Assembly (NCBI GenBank): GCA_965267435.1
Contig: OZ253960.1
Location: 1,426,001 to 1,490,000 of the forward strand
Length of the DNA: 64,000 nucleotides
Reading direction: 5' to 3'
Source: JAWPMT01 sp965267435
Lineage (GTDB): Bacteria; Bacteroidota; Bacteroidia; Cytophagales; Cyclobacteriaceae
Shown: positions 16,681-24,880 of the stretch, piece after piece
How positions within the stretch are numbered: the first letter of the stretch is position 1
How the letters are laid out: each line of letters starts with the position of its first letter
Notes under the pieces: generated by a model
What the model was told of the DNA's origin: nothing
Seen by the model: only the letters and a program-made list of their open reading frames with translations
The model's database searches: none
Translations under genes and position numbers: made by a program

Positions 16681-18903
16681 CTACTTGATTTCTTTCTCGT
16701 CGCTGGAGTTGATAAAGACAATATTCCCAAGGTCATCATACCCTTCAAAAACAGGCGCACCCACTTGTTTGATTGCCTCCATTCGAAAACCAATGATCGT
16801 CAAATCAGCTGATTTGGACATTTCGTTGATGATGTCTTTGTTGGTCCTGACCTCTTCCCGATGAATCACCTCGATGTTCTGAGCGGATATGGGTAGCCTT
16901 CCTTCTTTCGCGAGCTCAGCAAGTTTGTCAGCTTGCTCACCAGCCTTGTCTTCGGGGAATACCGCATGGATGCTGATCTCAGCTTTGGACCAGTCCGGGT
17001 GACCCATGATTATATAAGCCATAAGGATCATCAGGTTGGCATTCTCATAGTCATTGTGCGTCACCCAGATGTGTATGGTACTGTGATAACCAAAGCCTTT
17101 TTCTGAGGAAGAAAGAACGCAAACATCATATCCCGCCGCCCTGACCAAGGGAATATTTTCAACGATTTCTTTCGTCCCATTCTCACCCATCCTGGAGTAC
17201 TCAAAAAGGAACATATTGCCCTCCTTACCAGAAATACTGGGAAGCTGGAGGGCCTGGGCAATGGCGGTAGTGTAGGAAGGGGAAACCATCGTATCCAAAT
17301 ACACATTGCTCTTGACATTGCCTGCTACCTTGATCAATTCCTTCAAATCGCCCTTGGCCTGCTCGCTGGATTCGCGTGAAAGGTACCCGTGAATAAAGTG
17401 AATGTAGGTACCAAAACCATATCGATGGCTCATCCACCGCAGTAGGTCGAATGCTGAAGTACGCTTAAAGGCATCTTGAGAGATGCAAATGATGGAGGGC
17501 CTCCAGTCCTCGTCGTCCTTCTTCACATTCTGGAGGAAGATCTGGATATTTCTCGCCAGCTGGAATATCACTCCCTGGAAGATCTTGGCGAGCCCCTGCT
17601 TCTCTTGACTATTTCTAGAAATAATGAAATAGATGATGACCATCGACAGGAGCGAAAAGAAAGCATACGATGCATTCATCGAGAACATCAGGTAGAAACT
17701 CATGATACCCCCAAGCAAAGACAGGTACCACTTGGACCGAAACGCCGGTCGGTAGGAGGGATCTGCGGCGAAGTGATGGAAGAAAGAGATCAGGCATATG
17801 GCTCCGTAGGTAACCATGAAGAACATGGAGATGATCTCAGCCACAAAGTTGACGTTGCCTACAGACACAAAGACCAGCGCCAACAAACTGGTGATAACGG
17901 TGCTATTGATAGGTTCAAGTTTTTTGCCTTCTTCCTTCTTCAGCCAATTGTTGATGCGCCCAGTGCCGAATACTTTATCTCCGGCTAGTGCCTGCAGCGT
18001 TCGCGGTGCCACGATGATAGAGCCCATGGCAGAAGAAAGTGTAGCGCAGATGAGCCCAATAGGGATAATGGGTCCCCAGACCGCAATTTGTGACATGATC
18101 AATTGGTCACCAGCCAAATCCTCAGGGCTGGCAGACAGGTTGAGCTTGAATGCCGCCACTACATATACGAGCATCCCAGCCAATGTAGCAAGGAGTGTTC
18201 CGGTAGGTATCGACTTCTTCGGCTCTTTCAGGTCTCCCGACAGCCCCACTCCAGCCGCCATTCCGGTGAAAGCAGGGAATATGATCGCAAAAACATAAAA
18301 GAAGTCATCACCATTCGGGATCTTGGCAAGGAGATCCACGGAGTGCTCAGCCTGATAAGGTGTAACGCCGGAAAAGAACATGACCAGCGAAATGAAGAGT
18401 ACGAACACAACGACATACAGCGCTTTCATGCCAATGTCTGCCCCCTTCGTTACCATCAACAAGCAAATACCCAGTGTAAGCGGAAGACTGACGATTCTCT
18501 TATCTGATAGGGCGATGTCGTAATGGCTACTCAGCCAATCGAAGACTGGGGAAAATGCCTCCGAACAGGCAATGATGTAAAAAGCCACACTGATGGCCTG
18601 AGAAAAATAGAGGGTGACACCTATGGCGGCGCCAATGTTGATCCCAAATGACCGCGAGATGATATAATAGACTCCACCGCCCTCGACCTTTTGGTTCGTG
18701 GCGATCTCCGCCACCGCCATCGCCGTGGGTATGGTAACGATGTGACCTATGGCGATGATCCCGAGCGTCCCCAACAAACCTACATGGCCTACGGCATAGC
18801 CAAATCGGAGGAAGAGAATAGCACCCAGGATCGTCGACAACGTGGTCATGAAGACCGGAAGAGTGCCGAAGTTCGCTTTACCTGCAGACCGTGATTGTTC
18901 CAT
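16681..18903 (-). CDS. SLC12-like amino acid/cation-chloride transporter (APC superfamily)
   Basis: A 740-residue transporter. Residues about 14-445 hold around twelve hydrophobic helices of the APC fold (TLSTILGAILFLRFGYAVG, VEGGGVYYIISRSFG, GTLLATLAGMLVY). The remaining 290 residues are soluble and resemble a C-terminal regulatory domain with two USP-like halves (MVSPSYTTAIAQALQLP, ADLTIIGFRMEA). The GGGVYYIISRSFG stretch and the long cytosolic tail fit the SLC12 cation-chloride cotransporter branch rather than amino acid permeases, but the substrate is unproven. Transcribed alone on the minus strand. Confidence 0.82.
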   Translation of the reverse strand: MEQSRSAGKANFGTLPVFMTTLSTILGAILFLRFGYAVGHVGLLGTLGIIAIGHIVTIPTAMAVAEIATNQKVEGGGVYYIISRSFGINIGAAIGVTLYFSQAISVAFYIIACSEAFSPVFDWLSSHYDIALSDKRIVSLPLTLGICLLMVTKGADIGMKALYVVVFVLFISLVMFFSGVTPYQAEHSVDLLAKIPNGDDFFYVFAIIFPAFTGMAAGVGLSGDLKEPKKSIPTGTLLATLAGMLVYVVAAFKLNLSASPEDLAGDQLIMSQIAVWGPIIPIGLICATLSSAMGSIIVAPRTLQALAGDKVFGTGRINNWLKKEEGKKLEPINSTVITSLLALVFVSVGNVNFVAEIISMFFMVTYGAICLISFFHHFAADPSYRPAFRSKWYLSLLGGIMSFYLMFSMNASYAFFSLLSMVIIYFIISRNSQEKQGLAKIFQGVIFQLARNIQIFLQNVKKDDEDWRPSIICISQDAFKRTSAFDLLRWMSHRYGFGTYIHFIHGYLSRESSEQAKGDLKELIKVAGNVKSNVYLDTMVSPSYTTAIAQALQLPSISGKEGNMFLFEYSRMGENGTKEIVENIPLVRAAGYDVCVLSSSEKGFGYHSTIHIWVTHNDYENANLMILMAYIIMGHPDWSKAEISIHAVFPEDKAGEQADKLAELAKEGRLPISAQNIEVIHREEVRTNKDIINEMSKSADLTIIGFRMEAIKQVGAPVFEGYDDLGNIVFINSSDEKEIK

Positions 18904-19456
18904 CTATGAGCCGGTAAATATGATAGAAGTTAGCGAGCAATGAAAAAGAAGTGCGGGGAGAATATCGTCTACGTCTGAGCAGAAGGTGATGCTCATAGAC
19001 GCGTCATGGCAATCGGCTGAGCAATTCCAACATAGCCCGGCCATGATGATACGACAGATGTGTGTCCTGCAAATTTTCATGAAGCGGCGCCGCGTATTGC
19101 TCAAAGCATTTCAAAGGGAGCTTGCTTTATTTCGACAAGGTCAAGTGCATAACAATATTCATGCAATACTTTTTCTCAGCTTAATCTTTACATGGCGGAT
19201 CGGGAGCTTCCGAAGTCTTGTACCAGGACGCCTACCACATAGAAAGGCCGTCATTGAATGACGAATGCATCTTCAAAATTCCTCAAGAGGAAATTGATGC
19301 CAATCCCAATCTATCGGGTGTAGATCAGAATTAAGCAATAGGTTTATAAGTAATATAAAAGGGTCGTCCATCGAGGTCGGACTTTTTTTTGGCCTCCGGG
19401 TTCCGATGCGTCAGTGAATTTTCCCTAGCTTCAGCCGAAAAGTCGAAATAGTCGCG
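18904..19456. other. Divergent intergenic region, no gene seen
   Basis: This 553-nt gap separates the SLC12-like gene from the GntR gene. A 91-codon frame from 18986 has no recognisable family and biased composition, so it is not called. Near 19354-19390 a GC-rich stretch ends in a run of T, but the possible stem is only about four pairs. No exact TAnnTTTG element is seen. Confidence 0.45.
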
Positions 19457-20167
19457 TTGGACAAGCGGAAAAAATATCAACAGATCCAGGATCATTTCAA
19501 ACGCAGGATGCAGGCCGGCGAATTTCCCGTCGGTAACTACTTGCCATCAGAGCATGAGATCTGTCAACAATTTTCGGCCACTCGAACGACCGTCCGAAAG
19601 GCACTGGATGAGCTTCGGCGGGAGGGGTTTATCGAAACAGAGCATGGTCGGGGTACCAGGGTGATAGAAAGACGCAGATCTCTGGGCCTATTAAGTGTAC
19701 AAGGGTTTTCAGGCTCAGCCGACTTTGAGGTGGAGACCGCCATTACCCGATCCTCTGTCATTGGTGAGTGGGACGCTGAGATCCCGTTTCCGCTATCGGA
19801 AATGGAGCAGCAATCAAAGAGCGTCCATTTCCAAAGAGTTCGCAGCGTCAGCGGCACCCCAATTGTCATCGAAAACACGTGGTACGCATTGGATGCACTG
19901 GACCTGCTCAAAGTCGAGGATTTCGTTGATGGCTCCTTTTTCAGGACGCTAAGTCAGAAGTTTCACATCGAAGTGCTGGGGGTCGAACAGGAAATACGTG
20001 CCCAGCCTGCTACTCAAGAAGTGGCAGACATGCTCAAAATCGAAGTGGGAGAGGCGATCCTATTCATTTCCGTCCGATTTAAGACCAGCCAACAGGACTT
20101 GACACTCTATGGAAGTTGGTACTGCCATACGGCCCATTATCCGATAGGCAGCGCCTCATTCCTGTAG
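19457..20167 (+). CDS. GntR/HutC-family transcriptional regulator
   Basis: A 236-residue regulator. Residues about 1-70 form the winged helix-turn-helix (LPSEHEICQQFSATRTTVRK, then ALDELRREGFIETEHGRGT). The remaining part is a UTRA-type effector domain (SRVRS-like strands, ENTWYALDALDLL, EVGEAILFISVRFKTS, GSWYCHTAHYPI) of the HutC/NagR subfamily, which usually senses a phosphosugar or small metabolite. The start is a TTG; no ATG occurs earlier in frame. Directly downstream is a perfect 20-bp palindrome overlapping a promoter for the next five genes, the likely operator. Repression of the SDR-ROK-SIS-MetE-MBL cluster is inferred. Confidence 0.9.
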   Translation: MDKRKKYQQIQDHFKRRMQAGEFPVGNYLPSEHEICQQFSATRTTVRKALDELRREGFIETEHGRGTRVIERRRSLGLLSVQGFSGSADFEVETAITRSSVIGEWDAEIPFPLSEMEQQSKSVHFQRVRSVSGTPIVIENTWYALDALDLLKVEDFVDGSFFRTLSQKFHIEVLGVEQEIRAQPATQEVADMLKIEVGEAILFISVRFKTSQQDLTLYGSWYCHTAHYPIGSASFL

Positions 20168-20196
20168 TGCCTTGACTTCGACCAAAAAAGCCTTAA

Positions 20197-20216
20197 CAAC
20201 TTGTACGTACAAGTTG
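20197..20216. promoter_or_regulatory. Perfect 20-bp palindromic operator, likely GntR site
   Basis: CAACTTGTACGTACAAGTTG is a perfect 20-bp palindrome. It lies 30 nt after the GntR stop codon and overlaps the promoter of the following genes. HutC-type GntR regulators bind short palindromes with a GT-TA-AC-like centre, and the GTACGTAC core fits that pattern loosely. Binding would block the -33 region. Confidence 0.75.
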
Positions 20217-20231
20217 CAAATTGTACCTTTA
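20202..20231 (+). promoter_or_regulatory. Bacteroidota-type promoter of the SDR-MBL cluster
   Basis: TTG at 20202-20204 is followed after 19 nt by TACCTTTA at 20224-20231. This matches the Bacteroidota TTG-N19-TAnnTTTG pattern with one mismatch. The -33 element sits inside the 20-bp palindrome, which would make it repressible. The leader to the SDR start is about 90 nt. Confidence 0.6.
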
Positions 20232-20323
20232 ACCAAAGACCCGAGAAACCTTAATGATACAACATAAACCCACTTTAGTAGCTGATCACCATTCAAGTCC
20301 AAAGCTCCTTCAAGCGAATCGAA

Positions 20324-21112
20324 ATGGACTTTAGTGGCTCCACCTATATCATCATGGGCGGTACAGCGGGTATGGGCCTCGCTGCCTCGGTTGCATTGCA
20401 GGAAAATGGCGCCAATGTGCTGGCGGTGGGCCCGGACGCTGATGGGTGTCATCAGGCACAGCAGACATTAGGTCCACAGGCGGTTTGCCTCGAGGGGGAC
20501 GCGCGAGATCCTCAAACCATCGCTACGGCCGTAGACAAAGCGCATGAACAATTCGGGCAGATCAACGGGCTGTTTCATGTCGCTGGAGGCAGTGGAAGAA
20601 AATGGGGGGACGGACCATTGGATCAAATGACACTGGAAGGATGGAATAGCACGCTGGAACTCAACCTCACCTCCGTGATGATATCCAACCAGGCAATGGT
20701 GCAGTACTTTCTTAAGCATGAGATCTCCGGAGCCATTCTCAACATGGGTTCGGTTTTGGCGTACTCTCCGTCACCGCGATACTTCACGACACATGCTTAC
20801 GCGGCGGCCAAATCAGCCATCATCGGTTTTTCCAAATCAATAGCCGCGCACTACGCTGCCAACAATATTCGTATCAATGTCATTGCGCCCGGATTGTTCG
20901 CCACTCCAATGGCCCTGCGGGCCTTGGGTGATGAAGCCATCATGCAATTCATCCAAACGAAACAGCCGCTGGATCGTGGACGCCCCGGTGCACCTGAGGA
21001 TATCAACAGCGCAGTAATGATGTTTTTGCATCCTGACTCCCGATTCATTACTGGCCAAGTGCTCGCGGTGGATGGAGCATGGGGTTTAAGCGAGGGCCAG
21101 CATGCCAACTAA
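20324..21112 (+). CDS. Short-chain dehydrogenase/reductase (SDR)
   Basis: A classical SDR of 262 residues, cytosolic. The nucleotide-binding glycine motif GGTAGMGLA is at about 12-20, with the catalytic Ser in NMGSVLAYSPS and the Tyr-x-x-x-Lys pair in HAYAAAKSAIIGFS. The family end PEDINSAVMMFLHPDSRFITGQ and VDGAWG is complete. It should oxidise or reduce an alcohol/ketone, often a sugar or polyol, with NAD(P). First gene behind the palindromic operator, followed 51 nt later by the ROK kinase, so a place in a carbohydrate-like pathway is inferred from neighbours. Confidence 0.92.
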   Translation: MDFSGSTYIIMGGTAGMGLAASVALQENGANVLAVGPDADGCHQAQQTLGPQAVCLEGDARDPQTIATAVDKAHEQFGQINGLFHVAGGSGRKWGDGPLDQMTLEGWNSTLELNLTSVMISNQAMVQYFLKHEISGAILNMGSVLAYSPSPRYFTTHAYAAAKSAIIGFSKSIAAHYAANNIRINVIAPGLFATPMALRALGDEAIMQFIQTKQPLDRGRPGAPEDINSAVMMFLHPDSRFITGQVLAVDGAWGLSEGQHAN

Positions 21113-21163
21113 GCACAGCCATACCACCAGGGTCTCGAACTCCACCAACCTATTTCTTGGCCA

Positions 21164-22072
21164 ATGACATACCTGGGCATCGATATCGGCGGTACGATGA
21201 TCAAGGCTGTTTTGATCGATGGCATTGGTGACGTAGTCCAGCAAGGCGAGTTCCCTACAGAGGACGGAGAAGGCGCCATTTGGAAAGAGAAGATCCGCGA
21301 CATTATCGAACAGAAGACCCTAGAATTTGCCGATGGTGATAGCGATCGTTTGATGTGTGGTATTTCCGCTCCGGGCCTGGTGGATGCTCAGAACCGCATG
21401 ACACTGTACATGCCTGAGCGACTTCAAGGCATAGAAAACTATGATTGGAGCACGGAGCTTAACCGCGAGGTCTGGGCGCTCAACGATGGTCATTCCGCGT
21501 GCCTGGCGGAATATGAGACTCACTACCGCTCAGCAGGCGTTAGGCATCTGCTGATGCTGACGCTAGGGACGGGTGTCGGTGGCGGAATCATTGCGGATGG
21601 TCGACTCTACCAGGGCAACCTGCAACGTGCTGGACATGTGGGGCACATGACTGTCGACTACAAGGGTCCGCCCACAATGACCAACATGCCTGGAAGCCTT
21701 GAATATGGCGTTGGCAACTTCTCCATCAGAGAAAGGACCGACGGTCAATTTGCGAGCGTGCTGGAACTCGTAAAAGCCTACGAGGCAGGTGATCAGAACG
21801 CCAAGACATGCTGGCTCGAATCAGTAGAGAAATTGGCCGTAGCGCTGGCCTCATTGACAAACATTCTATCTCCAGAAGTCATCGTATTGGGCGGAGGTAT
21901 TGCAGCCGGGGCAGGGGAGTCGCTGATGAAACCATTGGCCGCTTTCATGGACGACTGCGAATGGCGACCGGGAGGAAATCTAGTGAAAGTCGCGCTGGCC
22001 CAACACGGTCATTATGCAGGGGCCATCGGCGCAGCGTTATTCGCAAAAACAAAAGATAATCCAACAAATTGA
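21164..22072 (+). CDS. ROK-family sugar kinase without the zinc motif
   Basis: A 302-residue ROK protein. The phosphate-binding start IDIGGTMIKAVLID is at about 4-17. ATPase motifs are LTLGTGVGGGI near 131-141 and ILSPEVIVLGGGIAAGAG near 236-255. The catalytic Asp is probably in LNDGHSACLAE. Most ROK kinases then carry a Cys-rich zinc motif (CxCGxxGCxE). Here the corresponding place reads GHMTVDYKGPPTMTNMPGSL with no cysteine, so the enzyme belongs to a zinc-free variant group or binds substrate differently. It lacks an N-terminal DNA-binding domain, so a kinase role is favoured. It is followed by the SIS gene with near-overlap. Confidence 0.85.
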   Translation: MTYLGIDIGGTMIKAVLIDGIGDVVQQGEFPTEDGEGAIWKEKIRDIIEQKTLEFADGDSDRLMCGISAPGLVDAQNRMTLYMPERLQGIENYDWSTELNREVWALNDGHSACLAEYETHYRSAGVRHLLMLTLGTGVGGGIIADGRLYQGNLQRAGHVGHMTVDYKGPPTMTNMPGSLEYGVGNFSIRERTDGQFASVLELVKAYEAGDQNAKTCWLESVEKLAVALASLTNILSPEVIVLGGGIAAGAGESLMKPLAAFMDDCEWRPGGNLVKVALAQHGHYAGAIGAALFAKTKDNPTN

Positions 22073-22080
22073 TTCAATCA

Positions 22081-22863
22081 ATGAGCGTCACCAAAGCATA
22101 TTTGGAGAAAGGTCAAGAAATCATCACAATAGTTGAGAAACAGGAAGCAACTATTCAGGAAGTCGCGCAGGTATTTGCCCGTTCCATTTTGAATGGACGA
22201 GTAGTACACCTATTCGGATCAGGGCATAGTCGGATTATGGTGGAGGAAATGTGGCCACGCTACGGGTCGTTCCCGGGGTTCAATCCTATCGTGGAACTTT
22301 CGCTTTCCTTTCACAATCTGGTCGTCGGTGCTAATGGTCAGCGACAGGCCATGTTTCTGGAAAATGTGCCCGGACTGGCAGCCCGAATCCTTCGGAATTT
22401 CGATACTGGCGAGATGGATTCCGCCCTGGTCATATCTTCCAGTGGCTGCAACGTCGTGCCCATTGAGATGGCCGAGGAGTTCCAGAAGAGAAACATCAAG
22501 GTGGCGGCGCTCGTGAGTCGCCTCCATTTAGAAGGAAGCACCTCCAAGAGATCAGATGGCAAGAAGCTCACAGACTTCGCCGACTACGTATTGGATACAG
22601 GCGCGCCATTGGGAGACGCGATGATCTACCTGGATGGATTGGAAGCTCCCGTATCTCCTGGATCCACAATGGGTGGTGTGCTGCTCGTCAACTGCTTAAA
22701 GGCCGAAATCGCTAAGATCCTTGTAGAGAGTGGACAGCCTCCGAAGGTACTGAGCAGCGGCAAAATAGTGGGAGAGGAGCGGGCCGTCGAATTATTTGAA
22801 TCCGCTTACGACGAGCATGCCCAGCGCATGGCACGTCTTTATGAAAACCTAGGGAATAAATAA
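22081..22863 (+). CDS. SIS-domain sugar isomerase-like protein (UPF0309 type)
   Basis: A 260-residue SIS-domain protein. The phosphosugar-binding motif VHLFGSGHSRIMVEEM is near residues 40-55 and the second loop VISSSGCNVVPIEMAEEF near 119-136, followed by VAALVSRLH and a C-terminal PGSTMGGVLL. The pattern matches the UPF0309 group of SIS proteins, which bind phosphosugars; the exact reaction (isomerase, deaminase or lyase) is unknown. The ATG at 22081 is used; a TTG at 22069 overlapping the ROK stop would add four residues. The tight spacing indicates translational coupling with the ROK kinase. Confidence 0.87.
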   Translation: MSVTKAYLEKGQEIITIVEKQEATIQEVAQVFARSILNGRVVHLFGSGHSRIMVEEMWPRYGSFPGFNPIVELSLSFHNLVVGANGQRQAMFLENVPGLAARILRNFDTGEMDSALVISSSGCNVVPIEMAEEFQKRNIKVAALVSRLHLEGSTSKRSDGKKLTDFADYVLDTGAPLGDAMIYLDGLEAPVSPGSTMGGVLLVNCLKAEIAKILVESGQPPKVLSSGKIVGEERAVELFESAYDEHAQRMARLYENLGNK

Positions 22864-22870
22864 CTACACT

Positions 22871-23899
22871 ATGAAGAGCCGACCTATTCGTACCACCGTC
22901 ATTGGAAGCTATCCCTTTCCGTCGTGGTTGGAGTATTCCAGCCAACACCTGGAGGAATTCGGGCGCGATGAGATCAGTGAAATGCAGGAGGATGCTGTTG
23001 TCACCGCCATTCACGACCAAACAACGGCCGGGTTGGATGTCATTACAGACGGAGAGCAAACGCGATTTGATTTCAACCTGTCGTTTTACGGCTACCTGAC
23101 AGGTATTGAGCAAAATGCCGATCGCATCCGGGTATTCGGTCCACCCGCCCACGACCAGCGTGGCAAGCACCGCATCACGGGCCTAATCGAAGCACCCAAT
23201 GGACTGGGAGCGGTCGAGGAGTTCAAAAGACTAAAGCGATTGGCACCAGCAGGGCCTACGTTGAAGGCCAGTGTCCCCGGGCCGTTTACCTTATCGGGCC
23301 GCCTCATTCCCAATGAAGAATATGCCGACAGGTACGCGGTGACGGAAGCGTTGGTACCCCTCGTGCGCGATGAGCTGATTAGGTTAGTGGAGGTAGGTTG
23401 CACGGAGATCACAGTGGATGAGCCCTCTATGAGCTGCTACGCCTACAAGGAAGACACCAAGCGATTTGTAGACATCTTTAACAGAACGGTCGAACCTGTG
23501 GTTGGAAAGTGCCGGCTATCCACGCATCTATGTTTTGGTAACTATAAGGGGCACGCAGTCGGGTACAGAAAACTGCAACCGATGTTTCCTGATTTCCTGG
23601 ACTTCAAGGTGGATGAGATGCACGTGGAAATGGCCAACCGAGAATACGCCGAGTTGGAACTCATCGCAAAGATCGCCGAGCGGATGGATGTGGCCGTAGG
23701 CATCATCGATGTCAAGAGTTACTACATCGAAACGGTCGAAAACGTGGAGCAAAGCATCAAACAATGCCTCCAGCATGTCGCCCCGGACCGTTTATCCGTA
23801 GCGCCTGATTGTGGCCTTAGTCAAACGGCACGATGGGCAGCTAAGAAGAAGTTGACCAACATGGTGCAAGGCGCCGAAAACGTGCGGGCATCCCTTTGA
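22871..23899 (+). CDS. MetE-core (cobalamin-independent methionine synthase C-domain) methyltransferase
   Basis: A 342-residue stand-alone version of the catalytic half of MetE. The start IRTTVIGSYPFP is typical. The zinc site looks complete: His-x-Cys in STHLCFGN near residues 219-221, a Glu in the VDEMHVEM segment, and Cys in VAPDCGL near residue 314. Full-length MetE is about 750 residues, so the N-terminal tetrahydrofolate-linked half is absent. Stand-alone core proteins use other methyl donors or other thiols, mostly undefined. It lies between a SIS isomerase and an UlaG-like hydrolase (7- and 4-nt gaps), an unusual setting for methionine synthesis. Confidence 0.87.
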   Translation: MKSRPIRTTVIGSYPFPSWLEYSSQHLEEFGRDEISEMQEDAVVTAIHDQTTAGLDVITDGEQTRFDFNLSFYGYLTGIEQNADRIRVFGPPAHDQRGKHRITGLIEAPNGLGAVEEFKRLKRLAPAGPTLKASVPGPFTLSGRLIPNEEYADRYAVTEALVPLVRDELIRLVEVGCTEITVDEPSMSCYAYKEDTKRFVDIFNRTVEPVVGKCRLSTHLCFGNYKGHAVGYRKLQPMFPDFLDFKVDEMHVEMANREYAELELIAKIAERMDVAVGIIDVKSYYIETVENVEQSIKQCLQHVAPDRLSVAPDCGLSQTARWAAKKKLTNMVQGAENVRASL

Positions 23900-23903
23900 T
23901 GGT

Positions 23904-24767
23904 ATGGAACTCATAAAAGCCATTCGCAAAGACGACGAACTGATCAATGAAATACGATCCGGTTGGGACAACCCGGACCAATTCGAACTTTGGTGGCTGG
24001 GCCAAAGTGGATACCTGCTGCGCTGGAATGGTCGGCACGTGCTGATCGACCCGTACCTGTCGGATTCGCTGACTGTCAAGTACGCCCAAACCGATAAACC
24101 TCACGTCCGAATCTCGGAACAGGTCGTCGCGCCGGACAAGCTCGACTTTATCGATATCATCACTTCCAGTCACAACCATACGGACCACCTCGATGCCCAA
24201 ACGATCCAACCCATTTTAGAGCGCAACGCCGACATTCAATTTATCATTCCGGAGGCCAATCGAGATTTTGTCGCAGACCGTGTGCAGTGTGATGCCAACT
24301 ATCCCCTCGGTCTGAATAGGGGCAAGAGTGTACGGATCAAGGATATCACGATCCATGGCATACCTGCCGCACACAACGACCTGGAGACCGATGCGGATGG
24401 TAATTGCAAATACATGGGCTACGTCTTCGAGTTTGGGCCATTTGCCATCTACCACAGCGGAGATACCCTATGGCACCAAGAGATCATTGACGCCCTATCA
24501 CCGTTTGATATCGACCTGGCGCTACTACCGATCAACGGCAACAAACCCGAACGCAGAGTAGCCGGGAACCTCAACCCCCAAGAGGCCGTGGCGATAGCCC
24601 AGACCATCGGTGCCGACACGGTGATTCCTTGCCATTACCACATGTTTGCCTTCAACACAGAGGACCCTGCCGTGTTTGAGGGTGTGGCGACTAAAGCGGG
24701 TCAGGATTACCGGGTGCTGGACCACGGGGGCAGGTTTGGCTCTCAGGAGCTTGATGGGCAAGCCTGA
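23904..24767 (+). CDS. UlaG-like MBL-fold metallohydrolase
   Basis: A 287-residue metallo-beta-lactamase-fold enzyme. The dinuclear metal motif HxHxDH is present as SHNHTDHLDA (near residue 91), with further ligands His in IPAAHNDLE, GDTLWH and the C-terminal CHYHMF. Residues near the start (WWLGQSGYLLRW, LIDPYLSD) and the NGNKPERR stretch match the UlaG/UPF0173 group. E. coli UlaG opens L-ascorbate-6-phosphate lactone. By analogy a lactone or cyclic phosphosugar substrate is possible. It is the last gene of the GntR cluster, starting 4 nt after the MetE-like stop. Confidence 0.88.
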   Translation: MELIKAIRKDDELINEIRSGWDNPDQFELWWLGQSGYLLRWNGRHVLIDPYLSDSLTVKYAQTDKPHVRISEQVVAPDKLDFIDIITSSHNHTDHLDAQTIQPILERNADIQFIIPEANRDFVADRVQCDANYPLGLNRGKSVRIKDITIHGIPAAHNDLETDADGNCKYMGYVFEFGPFAIYHSGDTLWHQEIIDALSPFDIDLALLPINGNKPERRVAGNLNPQEAVAIAQTIGADTVIPCHYHMFAFNTEDPAVFEGVATKAGQDYRVLDHGGRFGSQELDGQA

Positions 24768-24880
24768 GCTTCCGAGATTGGGCAAATGCTGGCTTCGACC
24801 AACCGTTCAGAAGAGGACATAGATGATCTCTAGTTCCTCAAAGTGTCACTTTCGATGATACTTGCATATTTTCGGACCCT

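Noticed and set aside
18986..19261. A 91-codon frame in the gap before the GntR gene
   Set aside because: No known motif, rare-residue composition and no ribosome-binding site; more likely chance.
19354..19390. GC-rich stretch ending in a T run, terminator-like
   Set aside because: Only about four base pairs can form, and there is no plus-strand gene ahead of it that needs ending.
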